From Muraenolepis orangiensis (Eukaryota; Chordata; Actinopteri; Gadiformes; Muraenolepididae), in contig CM051001.1 in assembly GCA_027704905.1 (NCBI GenBank), forward strand, positions 27,253,237-27,317,236: DNA of 64,000 nucleotides. The letters run 5' to 3'. The translations under genes and the position numbers were made by a program. The notes beneath the pieces were generated by a model, which saw only the letters and a program-made list of their open reading frames with translations, did no database searches and was not told the DNA's origin. Of the stretch, positions 55,736-64,000 are shown one piece after another (the stretch's first letter is position 1; each line of letters opens with the position of its first letter).

Positions 55736-58231
55736 CAATTATAATACATTACATTTGTAAAGCACTTTTCAAGGTTAGGTAGCAGGGGGATAATTCACTA
55801 TATTATTAATACACAGTTGATGGTCACTACTTTATTATATTTACTAACTTAAACAATGACTAAATAGTTTGATTAAGAAGTGAAACAAAAAGTGAAAAAA
55901 AAGTTTAAGGAAATATTGAGGAACTGCAGATAAGAACATCCTTCGGAAATTTTTAAGAATAATCTCAATAATCTCAAGGTACTTTTGTGAATCTGGCCCC
56001 CCGGTTAGCGACGTCAATAGGGGGTTTAAGTGAAGGCTTTGTGAGGGTTAAGTAAAGGTAAGGGGTTCATGGCAGTAGTCAGTGGAAAGGACTTTGTTTT
56101 GTCTCTACTTGTACACCAGTGAGCGTTCAGGTCAGACTCACTCAAAGTGAAAGCAGGTTTTTAGCAGAAACTGAGATGTGATTAGTAAGCAGCTCACCAG
56201 TGCCTCACCAAGAGCTCAGCTCAGCTCACACACACACACACGCGTGTGCGTGTGTGCGTGCATGCGTGCATGCGTGCATGCGTGCATGCGTGCATGTGTG
56301 TGTGTGTGTGTGTGTGTGTTGGGTGTTTCTCAGTAAAGTTTGGTTAGGAGCAGGAAATCACACAGAAACATGACTTTAGTGATCACGTCAGGACAGAAAC
56401 ACATCCTCTAAGCACCCAGTTTCTATACGTAGGAACTGAGTGCAGAGGACCGGAAAAACATACAATGAAGTACACACAGCCAACATGGTCTGATTATATT
56501 TGCTGATAGTATCGCTTTATATGCTTAGATTTGCTCAAAGTGTAGTATAGATTTATATATTTTTATACAACTGCATACCCCTGCTCACTCCCTGTTTATA
56601 CTACTCTATAAATGATTTTATACCTGTTTTAGTAGTAGTTTTTTAGTAGACTGTTTTTACATCCTTCATTTTGCCGACTAGCTCACTATATAGCCCCCTA
56701 CATTGAACTCCCTATGTAGGAGTAGGGAGTAGGGAGAAGGGAGTAGGGAGGGATTTTCGGACACAGCCAAAGACTTCCCTGGTCATGTGACGAAGGAAGG
56801 CCCTATATGTCCATCCCTGTGATGTGTAACAGGTTGTTAACGTGACCTCTCTCCCCCCTCCAGCCGGGCTGTTTTATGTCTGCTCTGCAGTGTTTCCGCG
56901 GTAACCTGAACAACCTCGCGGTCACAGGCACCACAGAGAAGAAGGCTGTAGACAGGCTCTACAGCAGCCTGTTGAACAGCAAAATGGTGAGACACACACA
57001 CACAGAGTATATATTATATTTACCTATAGACCACATATAGATCCAGATCAGTGGTCCTAACTCTCTCTCTCTCTCTGTGTCTGTAGAAAACAGCTGTGAG
57101 CTACAGAGACGAAGGCAACGCCACAGTAAGTAACTGTACACCCATTCATCGTGTACTGTCTATTGTGTATTGTCATACAGTATTAAACGCTGTTCACATA
57201 CATCCCATAATAACCTCCAGTTGTTGTGTGTGATCATCTCAGATGGCGAGCTGCTTGAGCTGTGACTCCTTTCCCAAGACGTGGGCGTTGAGTGGAGAGC
57301 TCAAACTGTTTCTTGAAAGGGTAAGAGATAGAACATGTGTTCATGTCTTAAAGACACACGCCCCAAGGGAAACCTGGTTCGATCCCCTGGTGTCGGCGGT
57401 CTACCTGTAGGCGTCCTAGTGCAGATATATGAGGTGGCAGTATCTCAGGGGGTAGAGCGGGACCCGCTCTATATAAATGTAGAAATGCAGTCCTTTATCC
57501 CCAGGCAGTGACCTACTGAACTGCTAGGAGTGCTGCCACTATCATAACATGTCATTAACATTACACTATCATAACATTGTCATTAACATTACACTATCAT
57601 AACATTGTCATTAACATTACACTATCATAACATTGTCATTAACATTACACTATCATAACATGTCATTAACATTACACTATCATAACATGTCATTAACATT
57701 ACACTATCATAACATGTCATTAACATTGCACTATCATAACATGTCATTAACATTACACTATCATAACATGTCATTAACATTACACTATCATAACATGTCA
57801 TTAACATTGCACTATCATACTTTGCTGGACTTTCTGGACTCATTACTGCACTGTATTCATGATGCTGCTGCACTACTGGCACTTTAAATGCTTTCAATAT
57901 TTTTTTTTTAAGTACATTCAACACATGTACATATCATTTAACAGTCACTTTGCTGCTCTTTTTTGGTCTATTTTTATTGTATATATTATTTGTATGGTAT
58001 TGTTTTGGAGATGTATACTGCGGGAGGGAATGGGGAGTAAGCATTCCAATGTACCCGTTGCAATTGGCCAATACAAATATCTTGTATCTTGTCTCTTGTC
58101 CCTTGTCCATCATTGCCCCCTAACCCCTACCCGCTGTAGGGGTTAGCTTAGTTTAGAATCAAAGCGTGTTTAATGACCGAGCATCTGTGGTTCCCCAGGT
58201 GATGACCGGCCTCGATGCGGCGCAGGGCTGA
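55003..58231 (+). CDS. IL21: Interleukin-21 (four-helix cytokine)
   Basis: Six coding exons: 55003-55128, 55569-55607, 56864-56986, 57087-57125, 57243-57320 and 58199-58231. All introns are phase 0 and GT-AG; total 145 aa. Residues 1-17 form a signal peptide (MQLTVLLLCCVAAVVRC, cut before AP). Four cysteines remain in the mature part, two in PGCFMSALQCF and two in CLSCDSF, matching the two IL-21 disulfides. CLSCDSFPKT and LKLFLERV in the last helix are the most recognisable IL-21 signature. IL-21 signals through IL21R/common gamma chain to JAK-STAT in lymphocytes. All-phase-0 introns, the AU-rich 3' UTR and position beyond BBS12/CETN4 support IL21 over IL2. Introns contain (AAT)n, GT-rich and 28-bp repeats, a SINE relic and a LINE end. 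Confidence 0.9.
55663..55735. repeat. (AAT)n microsatellite, IL21 intron 2
   Basis: About 24 AAT units shortly after exon 2. Confidence 0.97.
56228..56322. repeat. GT/TGCATGCG alternating purine-pyrimidine repeat, IL21 intron 2
   Basis: (CA)n, then CGTGTGCG, then (TGCATGCG)n, then (GT)n: almost strictly alternating purine/pyrimidine for about 95 bp, a good Z-DNA candidate. Confidence 0.9.
57370..57465 (+). mobile_element. SINE relic, IL21 intron 5
   Basis: GGTTCGATCCC (B-box-like) and GCAGTATCTCAGGGGGTAGA (A-box region), relatives of the 18035 SINE, rearranged. Confidence 0.5.
57530..57822. repeat. 27/28-bp minisatellite, IL21 intron 5
   Basis: About ten units of CATTAACATTACACTATCAT followed by AACATGT or AACATTGT. 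Confidence 0.93.
57840..58100 (+). mobile_element. LINE 3' UTR fragment, IL21 intron 5
   Basis: Shares ATGCTGCTGCACTACTGGCA and GGGAATGGGGAGTAAGCATT with 28850-29135 and ends ATCTTGTATCTTGTCTCTTG. Confidence 0.7.
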
Positions 58232-58560
58232 GGACCAGGACCACTTCTGGACTCTTCGTCAGAGTTTCCCTGTCATGTATACGTTCTCATTTGATATTGA
58301 TATTTATTTATATTGGAGTTCAACTCCATTTCACTAGAATTTATTCTCACTATTGTGACAGATCCGCCACACTTGTGTCATAGGAACGCTTATGTATTTA
58401 TTAACTATTAAATTTATTTATTTATTTATGCAGCTATTATACAGTGATTAGTTCTTGAAGAACTTGGTATTCTCTACCGTTGATGGTATTTTATTTATTT
58501 ACATTTATTTATTTACAAGTACATTTTGTGTACTTGCTGAGAGCAAATAAATTATTTCTT
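58232..58560 (+). promoter_or_regulatory. IL21 3' UTR with AU-rich instability elements
   Basis: Multiple ATTTA pentamers, several overlapping (TATTTATTTATTTATG near 58425, TTTATTTATTTACA near 58490-58515), then AATAAA at 58546-58551. Such elements typically make cytokine mRNAs short-lived. Confidence 0.8.
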
Positions 58561-58789
58561 CAGTAAACAACATCTTTTGTCTTGCTTTGAGAACACAGAC
58601 TCTATGGTAATCTAACCACTGTGTGGTGGTTTGAATTCATTACAATTCCCCACATCACAATACAACACAATTAGAATTGCTAATATATCCCTATTGCTCC
58701 TCTATTTAACAATTATTTTCATTCAGTTAAACATTGATGTCTCAACTTGTGCTCACTATGCTCAATAGGTCCCCATTTATTTTTATTTT

Positions 58790-59085
58790 TAAGTCAAGTC
58801 CAGTTTATTGTCACTTCACAGTATAATCAAGTGTAAAGCAGTGGTGAGAACATCTTATGTGCAAAACCCGACGACAGACAGCAGTTAGAAAAATAAGATA
58901 AAATAGATAAAAATTGAATACAAATTGAATAGAATAAAGATAAAATAAAAATGCAATTTATAAAATGCAATATATAGGCACAGAAAAAGAGCAATATGTA
59001 TATATTAAATCAGTGTAATAAAATATACATTGTTATATGCTATGCGCCCTTGTTCAGCAGCCTGATGGCCTGACTGTGGTCCTCT
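58790..59085 (-). mobile_element. L2-like LINE 3' end
   Basis: Minus-strand end of ORF2 (LLNKGA then stop at about 59040) and 3' UTR ending in GACTTGACTT, related to the nested LINE at 41983-44545 but without the hAT insertion. The interval 58561-58789 shows nothing else. Confidence 0.75.
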
Positions 59086-59494
59086 ACTAGTGTGAAGGTG
59101 TAACCTTGACCACCTTTTGTTATGGTACTTCTCCTTGATCATTTATACTTTCTGTTCAATGGTTGATTTGTGGCCATCGCTCTCTTGTCTCTTGGTGGTC
59201 TCATGTGTAGCTATATGGCGCCCCCTGGTGGAAGAGGATGACGGGTGTATGATTATTGGATCGACAATCAGTAAACCTCTTGGCCTCGCAGAGGTCACCC
59301 TAAATCTCGCGAGATGAACCTCTGCCATCCAAACTAACTGTACAACCTAAGCTAATCTACCATCTAAGCAACGTTTTGATACAGAAATGTTTAGTCGGGC
59401 TGCCACAGTAGAACACAGGTACATTGTGTGTGCTGTGTAATAGTTTACTAATTATTACATTAATTAAGTATTACTATTAACACATATGTATTGG
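59086..59494. other. No recognisable feature
   Basis: Short open frames on both strands without known motifs. Confidence 0.35.
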
Positions 59495-59770
59495 ATAAAC
59501 ACAGCTAGGAGACATACACACAGACAGGAATAGACACAAACAGGGACAGGTACACAGCCAGGAATAGACACAGACAGGAATAGACACAAACAGGGACAGG
59601 TACACAGACAGGAATAGACACAGACAGGGTAAGATACACAGACAGGAATAGACACAGACAGGAATAGACACAAACAGGGACAGGTACACAGACAGGAATA
59701 TACACAGACAGGGTAAGATACACAGCCAGGAATAGACACAGACAGGGTAAGATACACAGACATAGGAAGA
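59495..59770. repeat. GACAGGAATAGACACA minisatellite
   Basis: Alternating AGGAATAGACACAGACAGG and GTAAGATACACAGAC or GACAGGTACACAGAC modules, about 8-9 composite units. Confidence 0.9.
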
Positions 59771-59904
59771 GACAAAGACACCTATAGGCCTATGTCACAT
59801 TTCCTGCTTCCAGAACGGTAAAAATCGCAGAGGAGTGTACTCTTACTTCCGGTAGTTACCCCAGATACGTGACAAACTGTGTCCGCCTCCCCTCCTCTCT
59901 GTTA

Positions 59905-60110
59905 TTGTAGTGTACCGGCTACTCAACGTCTAAACAGAGACGGCCCTACCTCAGTTTACACCATTTACCCAAAGACAAACTCCTCCGCAAGTCTCATGTG
60001 AGGCTGATGAGGAGGATGAAGGTCCCTCAGGGGTTCTCAGGGGTAGCGCGTATGTCTGCAGTTTGCACTTTGACAAGGAGAGCATATACGTCTCGAAAAG
60101 TGGGCGGAAT
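59905..60110 (+). pseudogene. THAP-domain fossil
   Basis: Frame from 59911 reads TGYSTSKQRRPYLSLHHLPK then DKLLRKSHVRLMRR. A shifted frame from about 60051 reads VCSLHFDKESIYVSKSGRNR. Together these are the distal parts of a THAP zinc finger (basic F/HxLPKD stretch and CxxH). No start codon or downstream domain is visible. It could come from a THAP-type transposon or a dead host gene. Confidence 0.55.
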
Positions 60111-60239
60111 AGGCTAATAATGTCGGGTATGTGTGTGATTAAAAGCACTGGTCCTGACCCCCACACACACTCCATCTCTCATCCGAATAGAGCCACATAA
60201 TGTCGGGTATGTGTGTGATTTAAAGCACTGGTCCCAAGT

Positions 60240-60550
60240 AGGGCTGGGCGATACGGACCAAAACCCGGTATTTTTAGGCTGCATCGCGATATACGATATA
60301 TATCGGTATTTTACACAAATTTGGTTTTAACTCAATGCCACAAGTATGTCACAAGCACTTTTATTTTAAGACAACTCATATTCACAAGAATAACAGGCAT
60401 TCCCTTTTAGAACATATACAGCTGCACACTACATATTAACACGTAAATGAAAAGGTACATTGAAATAATCAAAATCCATCAAATAAATTGCCTATATTAA
60501 ATACATAGGCCTACACAAAATCGCCTCCGTTATATGGCGATATATCCAGA
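60240..60550. mobile_element. Probable short non-autonomous DNA element
   Basis: Begins GGGCTGGGCGATACGGACC, a start common in fish MITE-like repeats. It interrupts a sequence whose ATAGAGCCACA and AATGTCGGG blocks appear on both sides (60187 and 60551). Ends were not defined precisely. Confidence 0.45.
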
Positions 60551-60935
60551 TAGAGCCACAAGACACAATGTCGGGGAATTGTATGATTCGGATTTAGACT
60601 TCTTCACTGTGTGAGAGTGTTCATAGTGTTCATTCATGAAGGCCAAGGTGAATGCAATAACCCGGCACTTGGGATACGCTGCTTCAGCGATTTTTGACGG
60701 GTACTTCCGGCTTTCAACGGTGCCGTGCTATAGGCCTATTGACAGTAACGGATGGAACTATATTCTACCACCATTTGAATCTATCGTGTATAGATTCAAA
60801 ATGTATTGTCAAGTGCACAGCACAAGTGCACTTTTAGGCATGTCTTCCTAACCAGCTGTTTGGGGGGGGGGGGGGGGGGGGGGGGAGGGAGAGGCTTGTC
60901 CAGGTGATCACACCCACAGCCCACACACCAGACCG

Positions 60936-61003
60936 AGCGCCGAGGTCTCATGCCCCACTGCAGCTGTCGAGTCAGCTGCAGTGGAGCATGAGACCTCGGC
61001 GCT
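60936..61003. repeat. Strong inverted repeat, 31-bp arms
   Basis: Left arm 60936-60966 and right arm 60973-61003 are complementary at 30 of 31 positions, loop TCGAGT. The arms contain GCCGAGGTCTCATG. Confidence 0.9.
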
Positions 61004-61369
61004 AGCTGACAGCTGTCACACCACCGTGCAGATAGAGAGCTCACCGCACGGCTCACACACACACACACACGCACGCACGCGCACACACGCGCACACGCAC
61101 ACACAGGTGTGTCCGGTCTCCACGGGATCCTGGACTTACCAGTGACGGCGGGACGGGGGCTTTCTGAAGACCTCGCAGTGCCTTCACACGCTCACCAGCC
61201 GTAGACACACCCTACTTTACACCCCAGAAAGTACAGAGAAGTTTTTTTGTTGTTGTTGACATATTCAAGAGATGGTCTGACTACAGTTCTACCCAGGGGC
61301 ATCGCTACAGGGTAGGCTAAGTAGGCAATTGCCTGGGGCCCCGAGCTGGAAGGGGGCCCCCGAGGACGA

Positions 61370-61900
61370 CGATTATATTTAACCACTGCGACGATTCCCC
61401 CCCCCCCCCTCCCCTGTTGGGCTTCATGATGATAAACGCTCTGTCATTTCGAATAAATAGGGCGATTTAGCCTAGGGCCCCTCCCCCAAAATAGGGCGAT
61501 TTAGCCTAGGGCCCCCAGAAACTGGCTCTACTACTACTACTACTACTACTACTACTATTACTACTACTACTGCTATACTAGGCTAAATCGGGGCCTAGGC
61601 TAAATCGCCCTATTTGGGGGGGGGGGGGCCCTAGGCTAAATCGCCCTATTTGGGGGGGGGGGGGGGGCCCTAGGCTAAATCGCCCTATTTGGGGGGGGGG
61701 GCCCTAGGCTAAATCGCCCTATTTGGGGGGGGGGGGCCCTAGGGTATTATATACTTATTATATACTATATTATATATATACTATATATAATATAGTGTAT
61801 ATATAGTATATATACTAATATAATGTACTATTATATTATATACTACCCCCCCCAAAGAAAAACATAGGGCGATTTAGCCTAGGGCCCCCAGAAACTGGCT
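61370..61900. repeat. AAATAGGGCGATTTAGCCTA repeat modules and poly-G
   Basis: A TAGGGCGATTTAGCCTAGGG module occurs in both orientations at about 61457, 61494, 61583-61735 and 61865, with poly-G runs between copies and an AT-rich palindrome at 61745-61845. It looks like a locally amplified and inverted repeat end. Confidence 0.75.
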
Positions 61901-61905
61901 CTATA

Positions 61906-62064
61906 CTACTACTACTACTACTGCTATACTACTACTACAACTACTACTACAACTGCTACTACTACTACAACTGCTATACTACTACTACTACTGCTATACT
62001 ACTACTACTGCTATACTACTACTACTACTACACTACTACTGTTACTGCTATACTACTACTGCTA

Positions 62065-62107
<43 letters not shown>

Positions 62108-62123
62108 GCTACTACAACTGCTA

Positions 62124-62172
<49 letters not shown>
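61906..62172. repeat. (CTA)n trinucleotide repeat
   Basis: Long CTA runs with GCTATA and CAACTG interruptions; a shorter block at 61525-61575. Confidence 0.95.
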
Positions 62173-62174
<2 letters not shown>

Positions 62175-62856
62175 GTGGTGAAGCGTCAGGGCCTTCAAGG
62201 TATTCAGAGAAGACCCTGGAAAGATGAAACAAAAAAAATCGAATTAATTGTATTAATAAAATGTAATACAATTTAATCTAATTTAATCTAATTTAAATAA
62301 AATGAAAAAATGAGAATGGTATCTGTGTTGTTATCTGTTATATTACAATGTTACGTTGATTTGTTTGTCTTTCTCGGTCCATGCACGACGCATTTGAGTG
62401 GTTTTGTGTTGGAAAAACAATGCAACCAATCAGATATTTTTCTAGGTTGCTGGGAAGAATATCCTTCAACCAAAGTATTCCCGATGACTTTGGCCATTAG
62501 ACTGAATGAGAGCGTACGTTTGGATTGACAATTTGATCAACCAATCATATAGTGATTTGTAGCCAATGGGCGTATTCTTTCAGATTTCCCCACAGCTCAA
62601 TAGGGAGCTAGAAGGTCTACTGGCTGGAGCGAGAGTGGATCTAGCGTAGTGCTAGGTTTTTTCTACGTAGGATTTTACGTCAAAATGGCGAAGGCGAAGA
62701 TGATGGGCTGTTACTTCACTACATGGACACTGCTTTACCAACTATGGTACACTTGGAAATTGGCTGCGACAATCTTATCTGCCTAAATGAGATAAGGCAT
62801 AAAGTGATAAAGCGGGGGGTGGAGGTCTACAGCAGGGGTTCCCAAAGAAACTAAAC
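62173..62856. other. No gene recognised
   Basis: AT-rich then ordinary sequence. A short plus-strand open frame (62310-62528) has no known motif. The 62520-62700 part resembles the terminal region of a DNA transposon, not resolved. Confidence 0.35.
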
Positions 62857-62917
62857 TAAATAAACCACATCAAGAGGATTCTGAAATCTTCAGAATCCTC
62901 TTGATGTGGTTTATTTA
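62857..62917. repeat. Perfect 29-bp inverted repeat
   Basis: Arms 62857-62885 and 62889-62917 (core CCACATCAAGAGGATTCTGA) separated by only ATC. A near-perfect hairpin. Confidence 0.93.
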
Positions 62918-62939
62918 TTTTTTATTTTATTATTATTAT

Positions 62940-64000
62940 TATTAATTTATTTTTATCATTTGTATTATTATTATTATTGTTAATAATAACGTGAGTGTGT
63001 GGTGGAACGTTATGGGAACATAATTCACTGTTTGTATTTAGTGTGTGTTGCACCACGGACCGGTTAGAGTGCGTACCGTGTTGTTGTTGTTGTTGTTGTT
63101 GTAGTTTGGCTAGTTGGAGTAGCAAGTAGCAGATGTGTTTCCCCTGTTGTGAAACTTAAATGGAAAATAAAGTGTGGAGTTCCATACTAAACACGCCGCC
63201 TCCGACTCCCATTCATCGGCTCTACACTGGTGACCCCGACGTTTTCGAGATAGATTCCGAAGACATAGTGAACATGGCTGATCGCGATGTTTATATTAAA
63301 CTGCCGGAGTTTTGGGAACATGCCGCTACAGCGTGGTTCGCACACGTGGAGGCACACTTTGCCTGCCGCCAGGTTCGTGACGAGGACCTGAAGTATTTTC
63401 ACGTGGTGGCGGCGCTGGGGAGCTCCACGTCGTTCCCGGTTGGTCGGTTTTGTCGCGGATCCCCCACGCCACGGCAAATATGAGGCGATTAAAGCCCTTC
63501 TCCTTAAGACATTTAGCTTATCTGCTAAGGAGAGGGCACGCCAGATTCTGGATATTCAGAGTTTGGGGGACAGCAAGCCGTCCCAGCTCATGGAGAAGAT
63601 GCTGAATCTGCTGGGGGGGGAGGATCCCCGGATTTTGTTCGTGGAGACGTTCCTGCTCCACTTGCCGCCCCGGGTTCAGACGGCGCTGGCCAACACGACC
63701 ATTACTGAACCCCACGCCCTGGCTGAGGAGGCTGACCATTTTTTCCTGGCGACCCAGCAGCCCGGTGCAGATGTGCTAGCTGCAACGCTCAGTGCTCCCT
63801 CGCCGGTTAGGAGGGCTTGGGGGGAGCAGACCGCGGCGGTTCCAGGCCGGCGTGGGGACGCAGGAGAATGTTTTTACCACGCGTGGTTCGGGGCCAAGGC
63901 GAAGAAGTGCATCGCTCCCTGCAGCTACAAGCCTCCGGGAAATGAGAGGGCCGGCGCTCGGTAGTGGCCCTGAGCGTTGGCGGCACGAGCGGGCTGCTCT
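62940..64000 (+). mobile_element. Ty3/gypsy LTR retrotransposon, 5' part
   Basis: An LTR-like end (AATAAAG near 63165, ending CTCTACA at about 63226) is followed by a primer-binding-site-like TGGTGACCCCGAC at 63228. Gag follows and the element runs off the window. Confidence 0.75.
63274..63964 (+). pseudogene. Gypsy gag, frameshifted
   Basis: Frame 1 from 63274: MADRDVYIKLPEFWEHAATA, WFAHVEAHFACRQV and DEDLKYFHVVAALGSST. A frameshift near 63440 moves to frame 2: GKYEAIKALLLKTFSLSAKE, ARQILDIQSLGDSKPSQLME, LFVETFLLHLPPRVQTAL and ALAEEADHFF, then CFYHAWFGAKAKKCIAPCSY, the zinc-binding start after gag. A stop at 63962 ends this frame. Confidence 0.85.

Noticed and set aside
59117..63000. IL2 gene expected next to IL21
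   Set aside because: No four-helix cytokine exon set was found between IL21 and the right edge; IL2 probably lies beyond the window.

Overview
This window is vertebrate genomic DNA, almost certainly from a teleost fish. It has multi-exon genes with GT-AG introns, very dense micro- and minisatellites, and many fish-type repeats (Tc1, hAT, piggyBac, L2/CR1-like LINEs, Ty3/gypsy, BEL/Pao). The gene order is the conserved vertebrate block AFG2A(SPATA5) - NUDT6 - FGF2 - BBS12 - CETN4 - IL21 (human 4q27-q28). All gene calls come from reading exons, splice sites and protein motifs by eye; no database search was run.

Layout. 1-2348 (minus): first three coding exons of AFG2A, head-to-head with NUDT6 (plus, five coding exons, 2825-13876). 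NUDT6 converges on FGF2 (minus, three coding exons, 14937-21041), the classical FGF2/FGF-antisense arrangement. BBS12 (minus, single coding exon, 23436-25223) is divergent from a centrin gene, CETN4 (plus, 25895-29257); the two share a 0.67 kb promoter with NRF1-, X-box- and CCAAT-like motifs. The segment from mid-BBS12 to the CETN4 3' flank is present three times in tandem (24413-29592, 29596-31056, 31060-36263). The middle copy is gutted. The third keeps a complete 172-codon CETN4, but its 5' UTR is replaced by LTR-like DNA and its BBS12 part is truncated and frameshifted.

37.5-47.8 kb is a five-layer transposon nest: a BEL/Pao remnant contains a hAT element, which contains a gypsy LTR element, which contains an L2-like LINE, which contains a second hAT. 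Target-site duplications can be read for three of the insertions. 47.8-50.9 kb is a broken piggyBac element that carries a Harbinger-like MITE. 51-52.6 kb holds two large minisatellites. IL21 (plus, six coding exons, 55003-58231) follows, with an AU-rich 3' UTR. 58.6-64 kb is repeats: an L2 tail, a THAP-domain fossil, hairpins, (CTA)n and the start of another gypsy element running off the window.

Functional grouping: BBS12 (chaperonin-like factor for BBSome assembly) and centrin (basal-body calcium-binding protein) are both ciliary and share a promoter. FGF2 and NUDT6 form a sense/antisense 3' pair. IL21 is a cytokine linked to this block by ancient synteny only. Most long open frames outside these genes are translations of tandem repeats and are not reported as genes.
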